A stretch of 64,000 bases of DNA from Cristatella mucedo (GCA_009760855.2 WPIO01000065.1:1221501-1285500), one strand, 5' to 3'. Shown: positions 36,890 to 47,172, counted from the stretch's first letter. Notes: generated from the sequence alone by a model not told the origin. Numbers and translations: made by a program.

Positions 36890-37090
36890 TGTAGGGGCTC
36901 GCGGGCGCGCGATGGCGGCGCGACGGAGAGCGGAGCCCCACAAGCGAGTCGTGGCGTTGTCGACGACGGCTGTATTGAGTGATCTACCAGCCGTCGTGCG
37001 TGCTGCTCCTGAGCACGTGGTTTTGAGAGAGAGAGAGAGAAGAGAGTGGATAGCGAGCGTGCAGCCCGACGCACAGGCAGAAAGTGAATT
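36890..37090 (+). repeat. LTR-like repeat, copy 1
   Basis: Starts TGTAGGGGCTCGCG, then GATGGCGGCGCGACGG, ACGACGGCTG, GCAGCCCGACGCACAGGCAG. The same blocks occur in order at 46913-47172. A TG start and no coding content suggest an LTR of an unidentified element, but the end is not clear. Confidence 0.45.
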
Positions 37091-37459
37091 TCGCGGCAAG
37101 GAACGCGTCACGTGCCGGCAAGGAGCGTTCCCGTTGGGCGAACGGAACGATGGCTGGGGGGGGGGGCGGAACCACGTGACGGCGATCCCACGCCCACAAT
37201 ACGACCGTATTCGGTGGCGTCCACCGAATCCTCCCAGCGCTGTCTCGTCCTGTTCCGTTAATCGCCGGCGAACAGCCCGCCCTTCTCCTTCACTGTTAGA
37301 GGCGAGTCCGGCAACTACATGCGATGGCGTCGAAACGAAACCGAAGAAAGAGTCCTGAGCGAGCGTCGCTGTACTCTTTCTGTACCTAGCCGAGACAATG
37401 GGGGCAAGAGCTTAGTGGCATTGGGCCCAGCACCGTGGGCCATTACGGTAAGGATCGCT

Positions 37460-37545
37460 TTTTCCTTGCAGCAAATGCAAAGCACCTAGAAAGAGATTGA
37501 GTTCTCGGAGGAGACTTTTTCAAGTGTGTTATTATTATTATTATG
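37460..37545 (+). mobile_element. LINE family A 3' tail
   Basis: CCTTGCAGCAAATGCAAAGC, ACCTAGAAAGAGATTGAG, then an ATT run. Confidence 0.75.
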
Positions 37546-37674
37546 CCGTCGCTCGACCACCGGATGAGCAACCAGGCCAGCTTGAATGCCGAAAAGGTTC
37601 CAGACGATTCTTCTTGGACAGAGTTATGGCCGTGAGATGTGATTTGGTTGCCGTTTCGCGCAGCACAGAAATGT

Positions 37675-38010
37675 CAGCCGACGACCAACACTCGCAGTTT
37701 ATTCTACAACACACGGAGCAGAGGGAAGCATGGCTCCCTCGCCCCCTCTCCCACTCGAGTACCTCTCCCTGACCACCGCCCGTCCCGACGTACCTACTAA
37801 CAGCTGTTCATCTGCGGGTTAGCGGAGGTATAAAAACGGCCTGTGTCCAAGCCACGTCGGAGGCGGACCACAGCTGGGTACCGGCCTGCAACGACGAACC
37901 TTCCAACAGTTGCACCGGTCTGTCCCGATGATCCATCCAACAGCTTTTCACCGGCGGGTTAGCAGGATAATATCGGCCTGAGTCCGAGCCACGTCGGAGG
38001 TGGCTCAGCA
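37675..38010 (+). repeat. Two tandem units with a TATA-like box; related to 48660-48815
   Basis: The block CTGCGGGTTAGCGGAGG ... ACGGCCTGTGTCCAAGCC ... ACGTCGGAGG (37799-37866) recurs at 37938-38004 (CGGCGGGTTAGCAGGA ... TCGGCCTGAGTCCGAGCC). The first has GTATAAAAAC. The preceding part (CCAACACTCGCAG ... CATGGCTCCCTCG) also resembles 48664-48720. Possibly LTR promoter sequence. Confidence 0.4.
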
Positions 38011-38925
38011 GCCAAGCGCTGGCATCATCAGACTTCGCAGAGTTGTAGGCCAGCCAACATCGACCACCCGCTCCCACGGGTAGCAGGCCAATTTTAAAAG
38101 CTGTATCACCACAGCTGACGTCCCCGAGCTGATCCCAGGCTCGCGCTTCAGCTCTCGCTGTCGCGCCGAGCCGGTGCTCCTGTCTGGCTCACAGCTCCAG
38201 CACAAAGGAGTTTTTCCCGCCGGGCAGTTCTTGCTCTGCTAAAATTGAGCCAAGGCTAGCGCTGCGCTACAACGATACAATTCTCGGGGGCAGGGTTAGA
38301 GGAATTAGCCGAGTGGCTTCCTTTTTGGTGGTAGATCGGAGACTTCCGAAGCAGCCAATCAATCAGGCGTAGGCCAAAAACAAGTATGCTCCCTTCACAG
38401 AAGCGTCGCGTGGGAAGAACAGTCTGTTGGACAGAAAAAGTTCGGAATAAATCAATGTATTGATACAGAAAGCTGCCTGCAAAAGGATGGCGGCTAAATT
38501 GTGGATGGCTTGCATATAAGCCTATTTAGGCAGCACCTGATACAAATCCGTACGTGGCCTCTGCTCAATTTTTATTTGCTGCCCTACGAGAAACTCAGCG
38601 ACTTTCACACTTTCGAGATTTCTCTTGCTTCGCTAAGAGAGCGAATTTACCAGCCACAGCCTGACAACGAAGCTTGTTTCGAATCCGAACTGCATCAAGT
38701 GTAGACATGGCTGGTTCAACGCACGTTCGTACTCTAGGCAAGTTCTCGAGTGTCTCGAGTCCAAAAGTTCACCAGTGTAGACGCAGCATATGGTTTTGAC
38801 ACCATTCATAGTATCCTCCACTGCCAGCCGTCGGTTAAAAATCATTATGCTCAAAATAAAATGCTTAGGTTCTTTTCAAAACCTCGACTGTAGATGATGC
38901 TTAAGACTAGATACTATTAATAATA
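38011..38925. other. Unassigned
   Basis: No recognised gene or repeat. Confidence 0.3.
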
Positions 38926-38929
38926 CTAT

Positions 38930-40132
38930 TAATATATTTTATAGTACACTCTTAATAACTTAATCTCTTACAGGGTAATTTACATCTGCTGTAAACAATG
39001 CATGGTCAAGTGGTTGGTGGTAATATCGGGATGTCAACAGGCATAACATGGTTAGAGGTAGCGTGCACAGTATCAGCACGTAGATATGGTTGGTAGCATT
39101 CATAAGTAGACAATGGACAAATCAGAATAACCCACCAGATGCTGTGAGAAATAGTTGCGTTTTCAGCTTATTTTTAAATTTTGAGTCTAGGAATGTCGTG
39201 ACATAGGTCGGGAGTAAGTTTTAGGCCTTTGGAGCATAGGAACTGAAGGCACGGCTCCAACGAATTTGAGGTTGATTCGATGCAGAGCTATACGATTTCA
39301 GTCAGAAAAGCGGTTGGTACGATGCCTAGCCTGGTGGGTGAGCAGTTCTCATAGGTATGCTGAAGCAAGATAATGAAGGGACCGAAAAGTGAGTGACAGA
39401 ACCTCGAAGTGGATAGCTGCTTGATTGGAAGTCAGTGCAGGTCAACGAGAAGTGGTATGAAGTCGAAACTGCAATGATCCCGACATACAAACATAGCTGC
39501 AGAGATTTGCACCGCCTGTCAGCTCCTGATTGATTACACAAGCTGGTGGACCAGCACGCAATGAGTTGCAGAAGTCGATACGGATGTCACAAATTCATGG
39601 ATAAATTTGGATGTAGCATTCCTGACTTAGCAAGCGCGATTTTTAGAAATTTTGCGCAGCTGACAGTAGGCACACTTGACTATGGATCTGATGTGGTCGT
39701 CCAATGAAAGGTCTTGAATCAGTTGCTATCAGGTCCCCGTCAAAGACAATGCCTCTCACTTTTGTGATATATCCACCTCCTTCTGGCTGTCTAAGCTTGT
39801 TTATATATGAGTTTTCGGAGTTCCTCGCTAAAATGTTTGTGTGTGACAGGCCGTTACTGATTTCTGGAGACTTCAATATTCACGACCTTGGAACAGGAAC
39901 CCAGATTTCGTGCAGATGCTATCAGAGATATGCTGGCAGAGCTGGCTTACAATGCTAAGCGTTCCAATTTATGAGTCTCGCTTCGTTGGTTTTATCGACG
40001 GTCAAAGTGAGACAATTGGTTGCCATCCAAATATGGATGTCATGCGGCTAGGAATACATGCGGCTAGGGATTTGGGAGAGTTTGACGAGCTGGAAGGCTG
40101 GCAGGGTTCAGATTGTGGGTACGGCTGTGTAT
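38930..40132 (-). mobile_element. LINE family A, 3' part, host of the Gypsy insertion
   Basis: AT-rich tail and hairpin remnant at 38930-38990, then decayed 3' UTR and RT. It continues at 46554-46913 on the other side of the Gypsy element; the LINE reads through when the element and one GTAT are removed. A plus-sense endonuclease fragment lies inside it at 39714-39887. Confidence 0.78.
39714..39887 (+). mobile_element. LINE endonuclease fragment in inverted orientation inside LINE A
   Basis: Encodes TFVIYPPPSG, SLFIYEFSEFL and the apurinic-endonuclease motif LLISGDFNIHD, typical of L2/CR1 LINE ORF2 N-termini. The flanking minus-strand LINE A sequence is continuous without it (GTGGTCGTCCAATGAAAGG before, GAACAGGAACCCAGATTTC after). 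Confidence 0.65.
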
Positions 40133-40412
40133 TGTTACGTTACTGTGTCTCCGGCTGCAGCAGCGGTAGTGGAGTCTCACGGAGACACGAGCGGGCGAAC
40201 TTGAGCGGTGAACGAGACTCAAATCTTTATTCCTCCAGCGGGTACATATCCGAGTTAGGGGCTAACTCACCACAGATAAGGGAGTGCGTCCGTGGTGAGC
40301 CGCCATGGTGGGCCACAGGCCCACATCAAAGGCCGCACCGAGCCAACCGCCCAACCACCTGCCGAGAGCGGGGCACACACCAGTGGCCGAGAAGCAACAG
40401 GCACACACAACA
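40133..40412 (-). repeat. Gypsy 3' LTR (correct orientation)
   Basis: On the minus strand TGTTGTGTGTGCC to CAGTAACGTAACA, 280 bp, with AATAAAGATTTGAGTC as the probable polyadenylation region. By eye it differs from the inverted partner by about 12 substitutions and one 8-bp indel. Confidence 0.9.
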
Positions 40413-40423
40413 TTCCTTCCTCC
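40413..40423 (-). other. Polypurine tract of the Gypsy element
   Basis: Minus strand GGAGGAAGGAA directly before the TGTTGTG start of the 3' LTR. This primes plus-strand DNA and fixes the LTR's sense. Confidence 0.8.
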
Positions 40424-40429
40424 ATAGAA

Positions 40430-43400
40430 TGTCAAAAAACCACATAGTCCGCCAGCCTGACAGGGGGCGCTCGCGGCCCGAAGCTCGTGCAGCCGTCGGT
40501 TCGCTGGCGCTCTCGACTTGCTCAGCGGGCGCTGGCCCCGAGCCAGCATTCGAGGCCTCTCTCCCAGCATCTCGTTCAGTCTCGATCTACTCGGGGGGTC
40601 ACGTCTAGATTAGACTCTTGTAGCCTTGGAAATCGCATCTTAACTTTATCGAGATGCACGAACTTCCGGTGGCCGGCTTCATTTATGATGCGAAAGGTGA
40701 CTGGTCCCAGAACCGTTTCTACTCTCCAGCCGCCGAGCCATCGCGGTTCGAGCTTGTGCCTCGGTCGGCTATCCCACAGCCAGACCGGATCTCCGGGACG
40801 AAAAGTGGGGTTTTTTCAGTTGCCACCGGCTATGCGCTTCTTCTTCTTTGAGCCAGCTGTGCATCAATCAACTAGCTCTAGGAATTCGGCGAGCTTTTCA
40901 CTAAGCGACCGGCAATACGCTTCAGGTGTAGTGCCTGTGTGTTTCGCGCTATCCGCGAGGTTATCGAGGCACTACGGCTCGCGGCCAAGCATCAGCTGGA
41001 AGGGGCTGTATCCCGTAGCTTGATGCCGAGCCGTCCTGTAAGCGAACAAAATGTAATGTAATGTATCTCCGTCAGTAACTCCACAAAGTCATAAAGACCA
41101 TGTGGGTGTTACGCAGGAGAATTTTGTAAAGCGCACTCACAGCCTAAGCGGCTTTCGGTACGCATTCGGTAGCCAACAGACTTCGTCTCACGCAACAAAG
41201 GGAAAGTGGGAAGCATAGCAGAGTTAGGAGAGCAGTTGAGGTAGTGAGTAGCATAGAAGTAGCAGTTCAGGACCGCTGAAAAAGATGTGCCATAGTCGGC
41301 AGTTGGAGAGTAGATGTCGTTGCGTAAGAATTGTGGAAGCAAGTTCCACAGTCTAGGAACTGCAGAGCTGAAGCTTCTGTCGCCAACTGTCTTTAAGCGG
41401 AGGAATGGGACAGCTAATTTATTGTCCACACAGGACCTGAGGGCGCGAAGTGGCTGAAACTGATGCAGTGGTTCAGCTAGGTACGAAGGAGCCAAGCCGT
41501 GGCGGGCCTTGTGGGTCAGCGTAAAAACTTTGCTCTGTATCCTTTGCTCAACCGGCAACCATCCTAGCTCTTTCAGCAGAGGTGACACGTGCTCAAACCG
41601 CTGGGACTTGAAGACCAGCCTTGCAGCCATATTCATAGTCCGCTGTAGTGGCATAATAGCTTTCTTTGGTAGCCCAGCCAAAAGGGAATTACAATAATCA
41701 AGCCGAGACAGAACTAAAGAGCTAGTTAAATTTTTTACAAGCCACTGTGGGAGACAGCTTCTAATCTTGGATAGGGATCGGATGTGATGGCTAGCTGTAG
41801 AGACAGTCTTCTGAATGAAGCCTTTGAAATTGAGGCAGCTGTCGAACACGACACCTAGATTACGAGCACGTGGTGAAGGTCGCACAATAGCATCACCTAT
41901 TAGAACAGCAAAGCCTTTTAATCCAGCCACACGCTTAGGGTGTCCTATGAGAAACAGTTCGGTTTTATCGTCATTTAATTTCAGGAAGTTTTCCGACATC
42001 CAGGATCGAATATAGGCAAGGCAAGCATTCAGTTTCTCAGTTGCTGCAGCAGATTCCGACGGTTTAAATGATAAATACAACTGAGTATCGTCAGCATAGA
42101 AGTGATATCCTATTCCATGGGCCTTAATCACTTTTCCCAGAGGTTGCGTATAAATGGAGAACAGCAAGGGACCAAGTACAGACCCTTGAGGGACTCCACA
42201 GGTGACCAGTTGAACATATTGAAAATAATGGAATGTCAGAAACATTTCAATCAGGTTTCAAGAGGCAGCACTCTACTGAAACTGCTCTCCTCCGTGTTAA
42301 CAATGACATTCTACGTCGCAACGACGATGGGAATGTCACTGTCCTAGCTAACAACGATCGGTCTGGCAGACGAAGCACTGGCGTGGTTTAAATCATACTT
42401 GTCTGATCGTGTTCAATCCGTGTCGTGTGGAGGTCAGGTCTCAGACATGAGAACAAAAGCAGTGGAAGATGGCCTTCCCACTTCCCGGCTGAGATGAGAC
42501 ACGAGGTGCGCAGCATGGTAAGTAGCGTTCGGTTGGCTCTTTCTACCATGCCGTCGCCCTGCGGATGGTAAGGCGTCGTGCGCGCCTTGCGTATACCGAA
42601 AGCATTGCAAAGCGTGGTTACTATTTCAGCCTCGAAATTTCTGCCCTGGTCCGAGTGCAGAAAGCGCGGCATACCAAAACGAACGAAAGTGTTTAACAGG
42701 GCCGTTCGAACTGTCTCCGCCGATGTGTCTCGCAAAGGCTTGGCCTCGAGCCATTTCGTGAAGCTGTCCTGCAATACCAGTAGTTATTCTCGGCCGCGGC
42801 TGACATGGCAACCTTCAAGATGTCTACAGCTACCATCTTCCACGGCCGTCCTACAGGTATTGGTACCGGCGGGGCATTAGCGAGCTGTGTCCCTTTAACA
42901 GATTGGCAAACCTGACATGACCGGCAATATCGCAAAACGTCTCGGCTCATATTGTCCCAATAAGCATGGTCTCGTAGTCGGTCGAACGTCCGTTCTACGC
43001 CTTGGTGACCGCTGTCGTCGTGATGTCGTCTGAGCAGTTCTTCTCGGCGGGCTGGCGGCGCGACCAAAGCATATCTATATTCGGCTCCTGGTCGAAGGAG
43101 AAAATAGCGGTAAAGGACGCCGTCGACCAGTTTTAGCTGGCCCCACATTTGTCGGAACCGCCGTAATGGACAACGGGTCCAACGTGGTTCTCGGCTTGAA
43201 CCGGCCTCCAGTGCGTCTACCACAGTCTTAAAAAACTCTCGTCTCGTCGCTGCATCTCTCTGAGGTCGCTCACCTCTTCCACCGGCCGAACTACGACGAG
43301 ACACGCTGGCAGGTCCTCGGTTGGCCGGCGCGACAGAGCATCTGCATGAGTGTTAAGCTCCGCTCTTTTGTATGTGATGTCAAACTCGAATTCCTGCAAG

Positions 43401-45119
43401 GCGACAGCCCAGCGTGCCAGAATCCCCTGTGGTTTCTGGCCGTTAAGCCACGCAAGCGGATTGTGATCGGTTCTGGCCTCAAATCTTCGGCCGAGGAGGT
43501 AGTGCCTGAACTCCTTCAAGGCGTATATGAGTGCCAGACACTCTTTTTGGGTGGTGCCATAGTTTCGTTCACTAGGAGACGGCTCTTGAACGCCAGCATT
43601 CGGCCTCCTTGCTCCAATATCGCACCAAGACTTTAGTCACTGGCGTCGGTCGAGACGACAAAAGGCTCGGCAGTCGTCGGGTAGGCAAGCACCGGGGCCG
43701 TGGCCAGCGCCCCCTTCAGTAGCTCGAAGTGCTGTTGCAGCTTCCGCCCCCAAAGTGTCATGGCGTCTCCGTTGCAAGCAGTGCATGCAAAGGAGCGGCC
43801 AACTCAGCAAAGCCCTCGATGAACCGGCGATAGTAGGACGCCAAGCCCAGAAACGCGCGAAGCTCCGACACCGACGTCGGCGCTGGCCAGTCGGTGGCCA
43901 GGCGCACTTTCTCCGGGTCAGGGCGCATGCCGTTCCTGTCAAAGACATGCCCCAAGTATTTCACTTCCGCCTGCGCAATATGGCATTTACCACCGGACAG
44001 CGTCAGTCCGGCCTTCTGCAGCCTAGAAAACACCATTTTCTAATGGTTGATGTGCTCCGCCTCGCTGCAGCTGTGGACCATCACGTCGTCCAAATAAATA
44101 CAAACGAAGGGCAAATCGCGAAAAACCGAGTCCATTAACCGCTGGAATATGGCCGGAGCCCCGGATAATCCAAATGGCATTTTAAAGAAGGCGAATGCAC
44201 TAAGTCCTGGCCCGGGTGTAAATGCCGGCTTTTGAACATCGTCGGGATGAACCGGTACCTGCCAGTATCCCGAATTCGTGTCCAGGGTGCTGAAGGCGCT
44301 GGAGCCATGGAGGTGGTAATGAATTTCTTCCGGTAACGGTTAGGGATAAGCATCATTTGCAGTACGTTTATTAAGCTCTCTTTAGTCCACTGCTATACGC
44401 ACGTCGCCATTTTTCTTAGGAGTGTAAACAGCTGGCGCCAGCCACGGGCTTGAACTCGGCCTGATGATACCCTGCTCTAGCATAGTATTAAGCTGCACCA
44501 TGATTTTGTCTCGCAAATGCAGCGGAATTCGTCGCGAAGTGATGCGTACTGGTGCGCTGTTACCTGTTAGAATATGGTGATAGACAAGATCAGTTGAACC
44601 TGGTTGGCACCGGAAGAGGGCTCGAAACCTGTCGACCACTCCTTTGTAGGGCTGCGGGTAGACAGGTATATCGATCGTGTCGTCATCCGCGTCGAACTGC
44701 GGTACCAAACATCGCGTCTCGAGCTCTAATGCTGCGTCCTGCTCCACGACGCTAGCCACTGCCGCCGTATTGCAATCCTGCCATTGCAATTTAAAATGAG
44801 GGCAACCTTCCTTTGAGGGCTCCTGGAATTGTATTCGAGCCATGTGTGAGTTTAAAATATTGGTTGGCAAAATCATGTCAACGACGAGGTCTCTCACAAT
44901 GAGAAAGGTATGGCGCACAGATCTGCCCTCTATAACAGACTGTAGATCGCACTGTCCAATGGCCCGAAAAGGCTGATTGGCTGCCGTCTGGTGAGAACGT
45001 GGTGCAGGTTGGACGGTACGGTGCGTGTGTACAGCGGTGGGCAGCCTCTTCCTTAATTAGTGTCGCACATTAGCCGCTGTCGATCAATGCTAATACAGTT
45101 TTGTCGCCGGCGACGACAG
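40430..45119 (-). pseudogene. pol: Gypsy pol: protease, RT, RNase H, integrase (broken)
   Basis: Protease has LALIDSG followed by a stop (about 45085). RT has SPWLAPAVYTPKKNGDVRIA at 44440-44382, a stop, then YLDD near 44080 and GLTLSGGKCHIAQAEVKYLG. RNase H has ARTDHNPLAWLN and THADALSRRP (about 43480-43310). Integrase has an HHCC finger (HHDDSGHQGVERTF ... CRSCQVC), DDE residues in VAVDIL, HSDQGRNFE and MVERANRTL. After the LINE B insertion comes the GPY/F-type C-terminal module (about 41045-40640). It would make the element's enzymes from a polyprotein, but at least four stops or frameshifts are visible. Confidence 0.88.
41052..42450 (-). mobile_element. LINE family B with twin-priming 5' inversion, inserted in Gypsy integrase
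   Basis: GAACAAAA at 41044-41051 and 42451-42458 is the target duplication. From 42206 down to 41109 the minus strand encodes the RT from [12 protein letters not shown] (intact YADD) to the C-terminus in one frame, followed by 3' UTR and an ACATT-repeat tail. From 42207 to 42450 the preceding RT part ([16 protein letters not shown] to [17 protein letters not shown]) is on the plus strand, with about 70 nt missing inside. The two parts meet exactly as twin priming predicts. Confidence 0.92.
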
Positions 45120-46237
45120 TCACAAAAGACCGACGTGCTCGCGGTCCGCTAAGCGTTGCGGTAGCGAACGGGGGACTCTCGAGACTCGGCCCGCGGCCCC
45201 CCCCCAGTCAGCCGCAGAGCCTCGCCCGTTTCCCTGAGGTCGCCTGGTAGTCGGTGTGTTCCTGCGGTTAGCACAGTTGCGGGCTACATGGCCAAAGCCC
45301 GAGCACTCCCAGCACTGCATTTTCTTCGGGCCGCCGAAGTTTCCCGTCTGCCCGCGCTCGCGATGGCGCGGCCGAGCCCGCTAGCACCGCTGCAGACACT
45401 CGTCCAAGTTCTCCCGATGCGCCCGGTGCTTCGACTCGCATGCGCTGGAGCTCGGCCTCTAAGGTGACCAGGCGGGCTGTAAGTTCGTCGACGACGTGCG
45501 CACGCGTCGCCCCGGCTGGCTCGAGGGACGCTACGGTAGAGTGTACGCGCCCTCGTTGCATAGCCATTAGAACCATAAGTAAATAAATAAATGCTAGCTG
45601 ATTTAACAGCCTCTTTTGTATAGCGACAGAGGAGCCTTTCCGGCTATCACCACCGCTTGCAGGGGCGATAAAGGATCGCCCACTGCAGGATTCGAGCTCA
45701 CGACCTCGGGGCCGAGGTCGTGAAAAGCAACCGCCTTACCTAGTGAGCCATTACGGCTCACACAATGGCTCGCTTCAGAGCGGCCGCTGGCGTTTTACAG
45801 TCCGGCGAAGCCTTGATGGTGGAGGACACACTGTCCGGCAGTCCATTAAAAAAATGAGAGTACAGGAGAGACTCTTTTTCGGCACCGCTTAAGTCTGGCA
45901 TCGTTCGTCTGAGCAGGCGTTTCAAGTCGTAAATAAAGTTCCGCACCGGCTCGCCGTCCTGCAGAACGGGGCCTTCAAAGTCGCGGAGGTACTCACCACG
46001 GCCATCCTCTGGAGAGAACGCCTCCACTAACGCTTCCTTGACTTCTTTTGTCGTTCGCTTCCCGCTTTCCCGTTCCAGATATACAACGAGCGCCTCGCCC
46101 GCTAGAAACGCTTGTACCTTGCTCGTACAAGATGCCTCGTCCCAGCCGTTTGCCGACGCACAGGCATCAAAGCGTTCAATCCAGAGGTCGAGCGGCGATC
46201 GGCCGTCGTGCACTGGCGGCATCATTGCAGTAACCAT
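45120..46237 (-). pseudogene. gag: Gypsy gag with CCHC zinc knuckle, split by a SINE
   Basis: Starts MVTAMMPPVHDGRSPLDLW at 46237. The capsid-like part runs to 45768 (SKVQAFLAGEALVVYLE, LLYSHFFNGLPDSV). After the SINE it resumes at 45576 with a helical stretch and ends with the zinc knuckle CWECSGFGHVARNC at about 45315. It packages the element RNA. The SINE interrupts the frame. Confidence 0.85.
45585..45767 (-). mobile_element. tRNA-derived SINE family 2 inserted in gag
   Basis: Best copy of the family. Minus sense: TGGCTCACTAGGTAAGG, B box GAGCTCGAATCCTGC, a GGTCGTG...CACGACC stem, GTGATAGCCGGAAAGGCTC, GCTATACAAAAGAGGCTG, and a tail of ATTT repeats. Confidence 0.82.
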
Positions 46238-46249
46238 TCTCTGCTACCA
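46232..46249 (-). other. Primer-binding site for initiator tRNA-Met
   Basis: Minus strand TGGTAGCAGAGAATGGTT matches the complement of the animal initiator-Met tRNA 3' end at 17 of 18 positions. It overlaps the gag start. TAACA, the expected last five bases of the U5 end, still stands two bases upstream. Confidence 0.8.
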
Positions 46250-46261
46250 GTTGTTAAAGGA

Positions 46262-46549
46262 TGTTGTGTGTGCCTGTTGCTTCTCGGCCACTGGTGTATG
46301 CCCCGCTCTCGGCGGGTGGCTGGGCGGTTGGCTCGGTGCAGCCTTTGATGTGGGCCTGTGGCCCACCATGGTGGCTCACCATGGATGCACTCCCTTATCT
46401 GTGGCGAGTCAGCCCTTAACTCGGATATGTACCCGCTGGGGGAATAAAGATTTGAGTCTCGTTCACCGCTCACGTTCGCCCGCTCGTGTCTTCGTGTCTC
46501 CGTGAGACTCCACTACCGCTGCTGCAGCCGGAGACACAGTAACGTAACA
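46262..46549 (+). repeat. Gypsy LTR in inverted orientation at the 5' end
   Basis: Plus strand TGTTGTGTGTGCC to CAGTAACGTAACA, 288 bp, i.e. opposite to the element's sense. It is separated from the PBS by AAGGA (like the end of a polypurine tract) and TGTTA (reverse complement of the U5 terminus). Confidence 0.9.
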
Positions 46550-46553
46550 GTAT

Positions 46554-46912
46554 CTCCTGCAAAGTGTAGGTAGGGCTGTGTATCTCCTGCGTAGAATTGA
46601 AAGCCTATATTGTGCTTGGTGATCACATCGAAAAAAGGGAGATATAGCATAGATTTTGGAAACCGGTGAACCAACCTTAGAGTCCTGCGGTTCTTAAGGC
46701 TCCTCAGCTGATCTTTGCCCGTTTATATCAATACTCAGTAGTCTCCCACCGATTTAGGACCTAAGCAATTGCAGTGCAGTGCCAGTGATGCCAAAGCGAG
46801 ATGGTAAGCGCTCGAGAAATACTCGGCGATTAATAATATCAAACTCTTCCGAAAGATCGAGCAAAATAAGCAGAGAGACTTATCTAAGTCTGCATAACTG
46901 AGAAGATCGTTC
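46554..46912 (-). mobile_element. LINE family A, continuation of the copy at 38930
   Basis: Resumes with GAATTGAAAGCCTATATTG and runs through the region before GVPQG (ATCGAGCAAAATAAGCAGAG). It is cut at 46913 by an LTR-like repeat. Confidence 0.75.
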
Positions 46913-47172
46913 TGTTGGGGTTCGCGCGAAGATGGCGGCGCGACGAATATGAATAGTGTGCCCCAGAGATGACTGGTGGTCGTCGCAACGACGGCTGCAT
47001 TGTATTTTATGCAGGCCACACAAGCGAGCGAGCGTACATACGTACATGCGATGTAGCAGCCGTCGTGGAAGCAGCTCCGGAATGCGCGGAGAGAAGAGAC
47101 GAGAAAGTGAGCGAGAAGAAGCGAGAGCGAGGGGATAGCTCGCGTACAGGCCGACGCACAGGCAGCAAGTTC
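46913..47172 (+). repeat. LTR-like repeat, copy 2
   Basis: TGTTGGGGTTCGCGCG, AGATGGCGGCGCGACG, ACGACGGCTG, CAGGCCGACGCACAGGCAG, in the same order as copy 1 at 36890. It interrupts a LINE A copy. Confidence 0.45.

Larger units (their letters stand above)
40133..46549 (-). mobile_element. Ty3/Gypsy retrotransposon with inverted LTRs
   Basis: Minus-strand element with gag (CCHC), protease, RT, RNase H and integrase in Ty3/Gypsy order. It is flanked by GTAT on both sides (40129-40132 and 46550-46553). The LTR at 40133-40412 has the sense expected for a 3' LTR, preceded by a polypurine tract. The LTR at 46262-46549 is turned round. A LINE B (41052-42450) and a SINE (about 45585-45767) are inserted in it. 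Stops and frameshifts make it inactive. Confidence 0.88.

Noticed and set aside
46038-46505. 155-codon plus-strand frame
   Set aside because: Runs antisense to gag into the inverted LTR. The same peptide appears on the minus strand in the other LTR, so it is LTR sequence, not a gene.
40133-46549. DIRS-like element as explanation of the inverted repeats
   Set aside because: The element encodes a DDE integrase with an HHCC finger and GPY/F-type tail, a PBS for tRNA-iMet and a target duplication. No tyrosine recombinase is seen.
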